Shown: piece after piece, positions 17,412 through 26,174 of the stretch
How positions within the stretch are numbered: the stretch's first letter is position 1
How the letters are laid out: the number at the start of each line of letters is the position of its first letter
Assembly: GCA_040216555.1 (NCBI GenBank)
Contig: JAVJOW010000009.1
Span: 302,397-366,396 of the forward strand
Direction of reading: 5' to 3'
DNA from: Arenibacter sp040216555
GTDB taxonomy: Bacteria; Bacteroidota; Bacteroidia; Flavobacteriales; Flavobacteriaceae
DNA length: 64,000 nt
Notes under the pieces: model-generated
Told to the model about the DNA's origin: nothing
Database searches by the model: none
Seen by the model: the letters and a program-made list of their open reading frames with translations, nothing else
Translations under genes and position numbers: made by a program

Positions 17412-18326
17412 ATGCTAAAGTTGAATGTACAGGATGAAACTTCAAGGTTAAGATCGGTAGTTCTTGGAACCGCCAATAGCTGTGGACCCATTCCAAAACC
17501 AGAAGAGGCCTACGATCCCAAGTCATTGGAGCATATATTGGCCGGTACCTATCCAATAGAAGGGAATATGGTTAGGGAAATGGACGGTTTTGCTCAAGTA
17601 TTTGCCAAATACAATATTCAAGTGTTCAGGCCTCAGGTTTTAAAGGACTGTAATCAAATATTTTCTAGGGATATTGCTTTTGTTATCGATAATAAGCTGG
17701 TTAAAGCAAATATTCTTCCGGATAGGGAAAAGGAATTTCAAGCTATTAAATATGTCCTTAGTAAAATAGATGAAGATCAGATAATCTATCCCCCTAAAGA
17801 GGTTCATGTAGAAGGAGGCGATGTTATGCCCTGGGGAGAATATATTTTTATGGGAAGTTATACTGGAGCGGACTACGCCGATTATATTACGGCCCGTACC
17901 AATCAGGAGGCAGTAGATTTTATTGCTGATCAATTCCCAAATAAAAAGGTTAAGGCTTTTGAGCTTAGAAAGTCGAATACCAATGCCAAGGAAAATGCCC
18001 TTCATTTGGATTGTTGTTTTCAGCCAGTAGGGACTAATAAGGCCATTTTGCATAAAAATGGATTTTTAAGGGAAGAGGAGTATCAATGGCTATTTGATTA
18101 TTTTGGGAGCGACAATGTTTTTGAGATCAGCAAGGATGAGATGTATAATATGGTGAGCAACGTTTTTTCCATATCCCCCAGTGTAGTGGTCTCTGAGCGT
18201 AATTTCACTCGATTGAACAACTGGTTGCGGGAACACGGTTTTACGGTCGAGGAAATAGCCTATGCCGAGATCGCTAAACAAGAAGGTCTTTTAAGGTGTA
18301 GCACCTTGCCCTTGGTAAGGGACTAA
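17412..18326 (+). CDS. Amidinotransferase / dimethylargininase-family guanidino hydrolase
   Basis: 304-residue pentein-fold enzyme of the group that acts on guanidino compounds such as arginine or methylated arginines. Visible catalytic elements: the EGGDV acidic motif near residue 137, catalytic His in ALHLDCCF, and nucleophile Cys near the C-terminus in LLRCSTLPLVR. The frame is open 24 codons upstream through the gltA terminator; the ATG at 17412 is preferred. Followed by a second guanidino hydrolase, so both may serve arginine/citrulline turnover. Substrate not determinable. Confidence 0.8.
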   Translation: MLKLNVQDETSRLRSVVLGTANSCGPIPKPEEAYDPKSLEHILAGTYPIEGNMVREMDGFAQVFAKYNIQVFRPQVLKDCNQIFSRDIAFVIDNKLVKANILPDREKEFQAIKYVLSKIDEDQIIYPPKEVHVEGGDVMPWGEYIFMGSYTGADYADYITARTNQEAVDFIADQFPNKKVKAFELRKSNTNAKENALHLDCCFQPVGTNKAILHKNGFLREEEYQWLFDYFGSDNVFEISKDEMYNMVSNVFSISPSVVVSERNFTRLNNWLREHGFTVEEIAYAEIAKQEGLLRCSTLPLVRD

Positions 18327-18373
18327 TGTTTTTCTAATTATTTCATTTGGCCTGGAACTGGAAATAAATGAAC

Positions 18374-18381
18374 TAATTTTG
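18374..18381 (+). promoter_or_regulatory. Promoter -7 element upstream of ctlX-like gene
   Basis: TAATTTTG matches TAnnTTTG. The nearest TTG upstream (18347-18349) has a 24-base spacer, slightly long. The element is 57 bases before the chosen ATG. Confidence 0.5.
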
Positions 18382-18438
18382 CAGAAATTTAAAAGCAGGA
18401 ACGCTTTATAATACCAAATTTGAAAAGTGACTAATAAG

Positions 18439-19371
18439 ATGCAAATTACGAATACCATTTTGATGGTGCGCCCAGTGAATTTTCGAATGAACGAGCAAAC
18501 CGCAGTAAATAACTATTTTCAGGAGGACCTCGATCTAAAAAACCAGGAGATAAATGTGAAGGCACAAGAGGAGTTTGATGCTTTTGTAATGGCGTTAAGG
18601 GAAAAGGGGGTAAATGTTATCGTGGTGGATGATAAGAAGGATTTGGATACTCCAGATTCCATATTTCCCAATAATTGGGTTTCTTTCCATGCCGATGGAA
18701 CAGTGGGACTTTATCCTATGTTCGCCGAGAATAGAAGAAATGAACGAAGGGAAGATATCCTTGCCCTTTTGGAGCAGAGGGGGTTTGTTATAGAAAATGT
18801 AATGGATTATACCTCGGCTGAGGAAGAGGGCTTTTTTTTGGAAGGCACTGGTAGTATTGTGTTGGATAGGGTACATGAGAAGGCCTATTGCGCCCTTTCG
18901 GATAGGGCGGATGAGGATTTGTTTATAGAATTTTGTGAAGATTTTGAATATACTCCTATCCTATTTACCGCCAATCAATCCGTGGCAGGCACCCGAAAAC
19001 CTATTTATCATACCAATGTGATGATGTGTCTGGCAGAAACTTTTGCCGTTATCTGTTTGGATTCCATCGACGATAAAAAGGAAAAAAAGAATGTAGTGAA
19101 CCACTTAAAACAGGATGGTAAAGAGATTATAGCCATTTCTGAAAAGCAAATGCACCATTTTGCAGGGAATATGCTACAAGTCTTAGGAATGGGTGAAAAA
19201 CGATATTTGGTAATGAGCACTGCGGCATACAATAGTCTAAAACCGCAACAGATTCAATCTATAGAAAAGCATTGTGCCATTATCCATAGTACTTTGGATA
19301 CCATTGAAACCTGTGGAGGTGGAAGTGCACGTTGCATGATGGCAGAGGTGTTTCTACCTAAAAACCAATAA
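18439..19371 (+). CDS. ctlX: CtlX-type arginine deiminase-related hydrolase
   Basis: 310 residues. Matches the family annotated as citrulline utilization hydrolase CtlX: FPNNWVSFHADGTVGLYPM near residues 77-95, the LEGTGSIVLD acidic motif, and the C-terminal ETCGGGSARCMMAEVF with the putative nucleophile Cys. A GTG four codons upstream (18427) is in frame; the ATG gives MQITNTILMVRP, the usual start. It is a pentein-fold guanidino hydrolase and sits beside another member of the fold. Precise substrate is inferred from the family. Confidence 0.8.
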   Translation: MQITNTILMVRPVNFRMNEQTAVNNYFQEDLDLKNQEINVKAQEEFDAFVMALREKGVNVIVVDDKKDLDTPDSIFPNNWVSFHADGTVGLYPMFAENRRNERREDILALLEQRGFVIENVMDYTSAEEEGFFLEGTGSIVLDRVHEKAYCALSDRADEDLFIEFCEDFEYTPILFTANQSVAGTRKPIYHTNVMMCLAETFAVICLDSIDDKKEKKNVVNHLKQDGKEIIAISEKQMHHFAGNMLQVLGMGEKRYLVMSTAAYNSLKPQQIQSIEKHCAIIHSTLDTIETCGGGSARCMMAEVFLPKNQ

Positions 19372-19477
19372 ATTTAAAAGTTTTTATTTTTTGTTGATCA
19401 AAGGATGATCCTTACGGTACCTCAATAACGTGAGTTCGATATGTATTTTATTTAAAATCAGTTGTTTATATGGCATC

Positions 19478-19556
19478 TGTCCGGTCGAGGGGAGTCGAGA
19501 CCTCATTGTAAATACATTACAGTAAAATAACCTCTCGACTCCGCTCGAGGGGACCG
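19478..19556. repeat. GTCGAG-type palindromic intergenic repeat, copy 1
   Basis: An 8-bp perfect inner stem, AGTCGAGA (19493-19500) with TCTCGACT (19533-19540), flanked by imperfect outer arms containing TCCGGTCGAGG and CTCGAGGGGACC. It lies between convergent ctlX and the BCCT gene and may terminate both. A related copy occurs at 45151-45267. Confidence 0.75.
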
Positions 19557-19602
19557 TAGCATTTATTATAACTTACATTAAATCAATGTATTGATAATAT
19601 TT

Positions 19603-21027
19603 TTATGTCGAACTCACGTTCAATAGTTCTTTAAGAAATACCATGGCCATAAATACCATAAAAAAGGCAAATGGCAATGATGTGATAATCAGTAACTTTT
19701 GGGCGGCAACCAATATATCTACCTCTGGTTTGGCATTGCCCAATAAAATTAGGGCGATCGTAGCCAAATAGATAAAAAGGGACCAAATTATGCGATGTTT
19801 TTTACTGGGGTCCTTTTTGCCCTTGTCCGAAAACATGCTCAGTACAAAAACAGCCGAGTCTACGGAGGTAACCAAAAAACCGATAAGTAATACAATGGTG
19901 ATGATATTTAAGAATGTGGCGAAGGGGTAATTTTCAAAGAATACAAAAATTGAGGAAAACACTCCATTAAATTCGTTATTATAGCTTCCCCATCCCTCAA
20001 TAAGCTGGAAGGCCGAGGTGCCAAAAACTGAAAACCAAAAAAAAGTGCCCAAACTGGGGATGATCAGTACTCCCAATAACAACTGCCTTAGGCTACGCCC
20101 TCTGGAAATCCGTGCAATAAAAATCCCGGTAAAGGGAGCCCATGCCAACCAAAAGGCCCAATAGTAGAAAGTCCAATCGGTAAGAAAAGTTATCCCGGGG
20201 TCATAACTGCCATAGGCCAGGCTTAGGGGTATGAACTCCATTATATATTGAAGGGTGGCTCCAAAAAAATTGCTTACCACCTTAAGAATATCACTGTGGG
20301 AAAAAGTAAATAACAGTACGGACAGGGTGATAAGGATATTGATTTTTGAGAGTACCTGAATACCTTTATCAACTCCTTTCCATGCAGAATAAAAAGCCAA
20401 TGCCGAAATAAGGGTGGTGAGCAATAAGGTAGTGACCAGGCCTAAATTGAAAGAAGTAATGTGGATCAGGCCGCCATTAATTTGGGTTGTCCCCAGACCT
20501 ATTGCTGCAACCAAACCAAAAACCGTGGTCATGATAGTAAGCACATCAATACCTGTTCTAGCTACTTTATTGTGCAATATGTCTTCAATAGTTGAGCTGA
20601 CCAATACTTTTTTCTTTCTAATAAAAAGATAATAACCTATGGTCATGGCAAAAAGTCCATAAAAAGCCCAAGCCGTAAACCCCCACTGATAAAAGGTAAA
20701 TTCCAAGGCAAGGATATCTGACGGTAAATCTGAAAGGTAGGGAGGATTTTGCTGCATGAAAACGGGTTCCTGTACTGCCCTGAGTAAAATTCCTGCTCCC
20801 ATTCCTGCACTATAGAGCATGGCTGTCCATGCCCAAATGGTAAATTGGGGTTTTTCATTTTTTGTGCCCAGCTTTATTTTTCCTAAAGGGGATAATGCAA
20901 TAGCCAATAAAAAAAGGACACATCCCAGTCCAAGATACAAATAGAAATATCCAAAATAGTTCCTGACCCAAATGGAGGCCATTTCAATAGCGTCATAGGT
21001 TTCCTCTGTAGCAATAAAGACCATCAA
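19603..21027 (-). CDS. BCCT-family (betaine/choline/carnitine) transporter
   Basis: 474 residues as read from the TTG at 21027 (an ATG follows at 21024), with about 11-12 transmembrane helices. Family motifs: MLYSAGMGAGILLRAVQEP in the glycine-rich helix, where the usual Trp of GLLFWGVAEP is replaced, and YYWAFWLAWAPFTGIFIARI with the adjacent SRGRSLRQ loop. Expected role: uptake of betaine-like osmolytes by the inner membrane. The frame stays open 35 codons upstream of the TTG and encodes KNPLLSVSIGIL, which looks like the missing start of helix 1. The true start is uncertain. Confidence 0.85.
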   Translation of the reverse strand: MMVFIATEETYDAIEMASIWVRNYFGYFYLYLGLGCVLFLLAIALSPLGKIKLGTKNEKPQFTIWAWTAMLYSAGMGAGILLRAVQEPVFMQQNPPYLSDLPSDILALEFTFYQWGFTAWAFYGLFAMTIGYYLFIRKKKVLVSSTIEDILHNKVARTGIDVLTIMTTVFGLVAAIGLGTTQINGGLIHITSFNLGLVTTLLLTTLISALAFYSAWKGVDKGIQVLSKINILITLSVLLFTFSHSDILKVVSNFFGATLQYIMEFIPLSLAYGSYDPGITFLTDWTFYYWAFWLAWAPFTGIFIARISRGRSLRQLLLGVLIIPSLGTFFWFSVFGTSAFQLIEGWGSYNNEFNGVFSSIFVFFENYPFATFLNIITIVLLIGFLVTSVDSAVFVLSMFSDKGKKDPSKKHRIIWSLFIYLATIALILLGNAKPEVDILVAAQKLLIITSLPFAFFMVFMAMVFLKELLNVSST

Positions 21028-21175
21028 GGTAGATATCGAAAGGATTCCAATGGAAACCGATAATAATGGATTTTTACGATAAGAATTAAATATTTTGATA
21101 GTACCGATTTTAAAACAAGGTAACGAAAAGCTTCATAGTTTCATGGGATGGCTTTTGGATTTATACAGTGACTTA

Positions 21176-21655
21176 CTAAAGGTCCTCTATATTGGTAGGG
21201 GCATTGTCCGCCCTATGACCCAACAGTTTTGTAAAAAATTTCTGTATGGCCTTGGTGTCCGATTTTATTTTGATAAAGTACTGGTCCCTGTATATAGTAT
21301 ATAGGCCTAGATCGGTCTTGTATAGGGTAAACTTGTAGTATGGAATAATAAGTCCAAAGGTTTCCAATAGGGATCTAAAGCGAATTATGATGCCTTTTGG
21401 CCGCAATTCAATATTACAGGTATTGGTATTATTGTCCAAGATCAATAAATTTTTAATTTCTACACTACTGTCAACAATGAATAATTTGGGAGATCCAATT
21501 CCGTCAAGGGCAAAGCGTTCCTTTAAGGTAAAGGGCTTGCCAACTTCTTCATCTATTTTTCTTGTAATTTCTTTATTGTTATAGGAAACGTTCACTAACA
21601 TAAACTTTATGGATATCTGGATTAAATCATCATACGAGGACACTTCGTGCCCCAT
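21176..21655 (-). CDS. Conserved-looking hypothetical protein, 159 aa
   Basis: No family recognised. Soluble, no signal peptide or membrane segment, mixed alpha/beta composition. Begins MGHEVSSYDDLIQISIKFMLVN and ends LLGHRADNAPTNIEDL. Codon use resembles its neighbours, and the frame is uninterrupted and faces away from argS across a short divergent intergenic region. The reading overlaps the extended upstream frame of the BCCT gene only outside its called limits. Confidence 0.6.
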   Translation of the reverse strand: MGHEVSSYDDLIQISIKFMLVNVSYNNKEITRKIDEEVGKPFTLKERFALDGIGSPKLFIVDSSVEIKNLLILDNNTNTCNIELRPKGIIIRFRSLLETFGLIIPYYKFTLYKTDLGLYTIYRDQYFIKIKSDTKAIQKFFTKLLGHRADNAPTNIEDL

Positions 21656-21735
21656 AGGCTTATAAAGTTAAAAAAAATCTTCCTTCTTTATGGTCTACTT
21701 ATCTCCAACAATAAGGGGAAAGAATAAAAATTGCT

Positions 21736-21743
21736 TAATTTTG
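21736..21743 (+). promoter_or_regulatory. Promoter -7 element upstream of argS
   Basis: TAATTTTG matches TAnnTTTG, 21 bases before the argS ATG, implying a very short leader. No TTG at the expected distance was seen. Confidence 0.5.
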
Positions 21744-21764
21744 CAGCCGTAAACACCGAAATTA

Positions 21765-23549
21765 ATGAACATTCAAGAAGTCCTTGCGCATAAGGTAAAA
21801 GAAGCCGTTACCTCTATTTTTAAAGTTGAATTGCCAACGGCAGAATTTCAACCCACACGAAAAGATTTTGCTGGCGACATTACTGCGGTTATTTTTCCCA
21901 TGTTGCGCTATGTAAAGGGAAATCCGTTACAAATCGGGGAGCAAATAGGGCAGTTCCTAAAGGATGAAGTGAAAGAGGTGACCGATTTTAATGTGGTCAA
22001 AGGCTTTTTGAATATTACCATTAGTAATGAATATTACCTTGATTTTTTTGAAGGAATAAGGAATCTGCAAGATTTTGGTTTTGTTTCCCAAAGTTCTAAG
22101 GATGCCATAATGGTGGAATATTCGTCACCCAATACCAATAAACCTCTGCATTTGGGCCATGTCCGAAACAATTTGTTGGGTTTTTCCGTAGCAGAAATTC
22201 TAAAGGCTTCTGGGAAGAAGGTTTATAAAACCCAGATTATTAATGATAGGGGGATACATATTTGTAAAAGCATGCTTGCATGGCAACGTTTTGGCAATGG
22301 GGAAACACCAGAGAGTACAGGTCTTAAGGGTGATAAATTAGTGGGAAATTATTACGTGGCTTTTGATAAGGCCTATAAGGCCGAAATTGCTACAATGATT
22401 TCTAATGGGATAGATGAAAAAGTAGCAGAAAAAGAGGCGCCCATCTTGTTGGAAGCTCAGGAAATGCTTAGAAAATGGGAGGCCGGCGATGAGGAGGTGG
22501 TAGGGCTGTGGAAGACAATGAACCAATGGGTTTATGATGGTTTTGAGATCACCTATAAAAACATGGGGGTCGACTTTGATCAACTCTATTACGAAAGCAA
22601 TACCTATTTGTTGGGAAAGGATTTTGTAGAGGACGGATTGCAAAGGGGGGTCTTTTATAAAAAGGAAGATGGTAGTGTTTGGATAGACTTAACGGACGAT
22701 GGTCTGGATGAAAAAATTGTACTTCGTTCCGATGGTACGGCTGTTTATATGACCCAAGATATTGGCACGGCCATACAAAGGGTAAAAGATAATCCTGATG
22801 TGAAGGGCATGGTATATACCGTTGGCAATGAACAGGATTACCACTTTAAGGTATTGTTCCTAATATTACAGAAGTTGGGCTTTGCGTGGGCCGAAAAACT
22901 GTATCACTTAAGTTATGGAATGGTAGACCTGCCTAGCGGGAAAATGAAGAGCAGGGAAGGTACCGTAGTGGATGCCGATGAATTAATGGATGACATGACC
23001 CAAACTGCGGCTGATATTTCCGAGGAATTGGGCAAGCTGGAAGATTACTCTCAAGAAGAGAAACAAGAGCTGTATAAGATTATAGGACTGGGAGCCCTAA
23101 AGTATTACATCCTTAAGGTGGATCCAAAAAAGAGAATCTTGTTCAATCCGGAGGAGTCTGTGGATTTTCAAGGAAATACTGGGCCTTTTATTCAGTATAC
23201 ATATGCCAGGATTCAATCTATTTTGAGAAAGGCGGAAGAATTGGAGCAGAACCTGAACAGTTCTCAAAAGTTGACGGAATTACATGAGAAGGAGAAAGAG
23301 TTGCTAAAGCAATTGCAGTTGTTTCCAGAAACTATCCAGTTGGCGGCCGAAAACTATAGTCCGGCATTAATTGCCAATTACACGTATGATTTGGTTAAGG
23401 AATTCAATTCCTTTTATCAAAATGTTTCCATATTAGGGGAGCAGGATCAGAACAAAAAAATATTCAGGGTTCAATTGGCGAAAAAAGTTAGTGAGGTTAT
23501 AAAATCGGCCTTTGGACTTTTGGGGATACAGGTGCCAGATAGGATGTAG
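21765..23549 (+). CDS. argS: Arginyl-tRNA synthetase
   Basis: Class-I synthetase charging tRNA-Arg, 594 residues. N-terminal Arg-tRNA-synthetase additional domain (1-90), catalytic Rossmann fold with the HIGH-type motif SSPNTNKPLHLGHVRNN near residues 122-138, the KMSKS-equivalent SGKMKSREG, and the C-terminal DALR anticodon-binding helical domain. No defects seen. Confidence 0.98.
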   Translation: MNIQEVLAHKVKEAVTSIFKVELPTAEFQPTRKDFAGDITAVIFPMLRYVKGNPLQIGEQIGQFLKDEVKEVTDFNVVKGFLNITISNEYYLDFFEGIRNLQDFGFVSQSSKDAIMVEYSSPNTNKPLHLGHVRNNLLGFSVAEILKASGKKVYKTQIINDRGIHICKSMLAWQRFGNGETPESTGLKGDKLVGNYYVAFDKAYKAEIATMISNGIDEKVAEKEAPILLEAQEMLRKWEAGDEEVVGLWKTMNQWVYDGFEITYKNMGVDFDQLYYESNTYLLGKDFVEDGLQRGVFYKKEDGSVWIDLTDDGLDEKIVLRSDGTAVYMTQDIGTAIQRVKDNPDVKGMVYTVGNEQDYHFKVLFLILQKLGFAWAEKLYHLSYGMVDLPSGKMKSREGTVVDADELMDDMTQTAADISEELGKLEDYSQEEKQELYKIIGLGALKYYILKVDPKKRILFNPEESVDFQGNTGPFIQYTYARIQSILRKAEELEQNLNSSQKLTELHEKEKELLKQLQLFPETIQLAAENYSPALIANYTYDLVKEFNSFYQNVSILGEQDQNKKIFRVQLAKKVSEVIKSAFGLLGIQVPDRM

Positions 23550-23708
23550 GCAAATCTTAGCCATTCTAAGGGATAGCATTTCCAGGTCTTGAAATTCAAT
23601 TGTTGGGTGTAGATATACTTCTGATAATTTCCGCGCGCGAAATTTTATTTATTCTTAGTAAATTGCGTAGTTGATATAAATGCCCTATGCGGGATTATTA
23701 GGAAAATA

Positions 23709-26030
23709 TTGCTAAGAAGAATTCCATTTTCTAAATTTTGTTTGTTGTTCTTGCTTCTATTGTTAAAAGTGGGAACTGCACAGGAATATCGACTTCTTTC
23801 TGAAGAGGATAAATGGGATATACGTCTAAGGTCCCATGTTTTAATAGATATTGATCAAATTACAAGTAGTAATTTGGCTGTTCTTCTTAATGGCAAAACT
23901 TCCATAGCCCTCTATATTTCGGACTATCAGGAAAATTACGATACACTTTTGGAGCAATTAATGGCAAAGAATGATTCGCTCATCTTGGTGGGCGATAAGA
24001 TTTTTAGCAAAGACTTTTTGTCACAATCCTGGGTTCCACAGATTCCTATACAAAAGATAGAGACTATTCTATTGGATACCTTGCCAACTGGTCAGCATGC
24101 CCCCAAATTTGAGACCAACAAAGAATTGGGGGCAGTGAGGTTATTGGATAAGGAATTTTTAAATGATAGTGTTTTTGTAAAAATATGGAGGCGTTCCGGG
24201 AAAATGCCCAATTTCATTCAAATTGATCCCGAGTTGTTTCCTAAGGCAGATCGCCTTGTCTTTGGCCTAAATAAGAAAAGCAGGGTGTTTGGTGCTGTTA
24301 GGTCCAAATCTGGATTGTTGAACGGGGTAAGCTTCAAAAACCATAGGAACCTTATTGTAAACGGCCATTTTAGCCTTCCCATAGATCCAATGGAAAGCTT
24401 ACCGGTATTTATTCCGCACAAGGCCGGTTATTATTTCTCTCCCGATATTATTTATACTACCCCGGAAAATAGAGGTAATCTTAAAGAGTTTATTGGTTTT
24501 CCCTTAGATTTTGAATATGGTCTAACAGATCATTTTACTTTTGGCCCTACCATTAAAAATGCTATTAGAAAAAACGATAAGGAGCTTATCGTTAATAACA
24601 TAATGATTCAAGAAGATGAGGTACATGGAAAGGTGGGCTATTTTGATAAGGGGGCTTATGTAGATGCCGGATTGGATAGCAGAACGGCCTTGGAGGGAAG
24701 TTTTACCATCTCGGCATGGGTTAAACCTACGGTCCTAACAAGTAACAATAGTATATTGGGAAAAGGCGATAATTTTGTCCTAAAGTTGCACGAAGGGTTA
24801 TTGACCTTTACTGTGGCCGATATTAAGGACTATATATCACAGACATCCCCAGTCCCACTAAATAAATGGACCCATGTGGCTTTGGTGCATTCCAAAGTGA
24901 ACGACGAACTTTTATTTTTTGTGAATGGGGTACAGACGGATAAGATCAAACTCATTGAGGATTATGATACGTCCGAATATAATATTGTTATAGGAAGTAA
25001 TTTGTGGCAAGAATTTTTTATCGGATACTTGACAAACATTAAAATATGGAAACGTGAACTTAATGCCGATGAAATTGCCAAGGAATACCAAAAAATAGAA
25101 CTGAACAATGTTGTTGTATCATCGCATTATATAAAAATAGGGATAGTTATTGCTGCATTTTTACTTATTTTCTTGGCCCTAAAGTTTGGGAAGAAAGCAA
25201 TAGTTTGGGCAAAGATGTCGCCGGTACCTGAAGGTCCGGTAAAAAAGCTTCCCAACAGGGACCATAAGAGCTTAATTAATACAGCTGAAAAAATACTTTG
25301 CTTTGGGTCACTGCGCATCATTAATTATGAAGGTGTTAATATTGCCAAAAAATTGTCCCCCAAGCTAAAACAACTATTTGTTATTATCTTGTTGCATAGC
25401 ATTGGGGACAAGGATGGCATTAGTACCAAAAAACTTAGCGAGGCACTATGGCCGGGGATGAGCCCAAAGAATGCCAAAAATACCAGAGGGACCAATATTC
25501 AGAATCTTAGGGCCATTTTGTCCGAAGCCAAGGAAATGAATTTGACCTTTCGGGACAAAAGTTGGTATCTGGAAATCGGAAAAAATTGTTTTTGTGATTA
25601 TCAGGAGGTTTTAAATTATTTGAATGATTTGGGCAGAAGTGGTGTGACGGTCGCTTATTTGGAAGAACAATTGCCCAAATTGTTATCCATATTAAAGGCA
25701 GATCGGTTTTTTATGAATATGAGCGATTCATGGTTGGATCCCATTGTTGAAAATATGAGCAACAGAATTATAGAATTCTGTTATGATATTTCAAAAATAC
25801 TAGACTTGGACAAGCATGGCGTTTTAATGTACGACTTGGCATCAGTCATGAATATATACGATGATTTAAATGAACATGCGCTACAGATCAAATTGCAAAT
25901 TCTTATAAGGCAAGGAAAATTAAGTTTGGCGCATACGGCCTACGACAATTTTGCCAAGCTTTATGAAAAAATTTATGGTGAGATGTATGCCGTTAAATTT
26001 GAGGATATGGTGGTAAGTAATCCCCTATAG
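23709..26030 (+). CDS. Membrane-spanning LamG / SARP-like winged-helix regulator
   Basis: 773 residues starting at TTG: no in-frame ATG precedes the signal peptide MLRRIPFSKFCLLFLLLLL, and cleavage is probably after GTAQ. The periplasmic part includes a LamG/concanavalin-like domain at about residues 314-458 (SFTISAWVKP, LNKWTHVALVHS, KIWKRELNADEIAKEYQ). One transmembrane helix lies at about 473-494. The cytoplasmic part has an OmpR/SARP-like winged helix at about 525-630 (LCFGSLRI, KLSEALWPGMSP, NIQNLRAIL) and an alpha-helical tail like a BTAD domain. There is no kinase or receiver domain. It probably senses a periplasmic or surface glycan and acts directly on DNA. Upstream of the Gfo/Idh-DUF1080 pair, a plausible target. 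Confidence 0.75.
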   Translation: MLRRIPFSKFCLLFLLLLLKVGTAQEYRLLSEEDKWDIRLRSHVLIDIDQITSSNLAVLLNGKTSIALYISDYQENYDTLLEQLMAKNDSLILVGDKIFSKDFLSQSWVPQIPIQKIETILLDTLPTGQHAPKFETNKELGAVRLLDKEFLNDSVFVKIWRRSGKMPNFIQIDPELFPKADRLVFGLNKKSRVFGAVRSKSGLLNGVSFKNHRNLIVNGHFSLPIDPMESLPVFIPHKAGYYFSPDIIYTTPENRGNLKEFIGFPLDFEYGLTDHFTFGPTIKNAIRKNDKELIVNNIMIQEDEVHGKVGYFDKGAYVDAGLDSRTALEGSFTISAWVKPTVLTSNNSILGKGDNFVLKLHEGLLTFTVADIKDYISQTSPVPLNKWTHVALVHSKVNDELLFFVNGVQTDKIKLIEDYDTSEYNIVIGSNLWQEFFIGYLTNIKIWKRELNADEIAKEYQKIELNNVVVSSHYIKIGIVIAAFLLIFLALKFGKKAIVWAKMSPVPEGPVKKLPNRDHKSLINTAEKILCFGSLRIINYEGVNIAKKLSPKLKQLFVIILLHSIGDKDGISTKKLSEALWPGMSPKNAKNTRGTNIQNLRAILSEAKEMNLTFRDKSWYLEIGKNCFCDYQEVLNYLNDLGRSGVTVAYLEEQLPKLLSILKADRFFMNMSDSWLDPIVENMSNRIIEFCYDISKILDLDKHGVLMYDLASVMNIYDDLNEHALQIKLQILIRQGKLSLAHTAYDNFAKLYEKIYGEMYAVKFEDMVVSNPL

Positions 26031-26174
26031 AAGCCATCACTATTTAAAAATATTTATGTAAATCACTTTATTTTAATTTTATTACCCCAAATATTACCCC
26101 TTTTTTTACGCATTACAGTTTTACTTTGTGAGTTTAAATATTGAAACTTCAAATAATTAATAGAATAAGTATAG

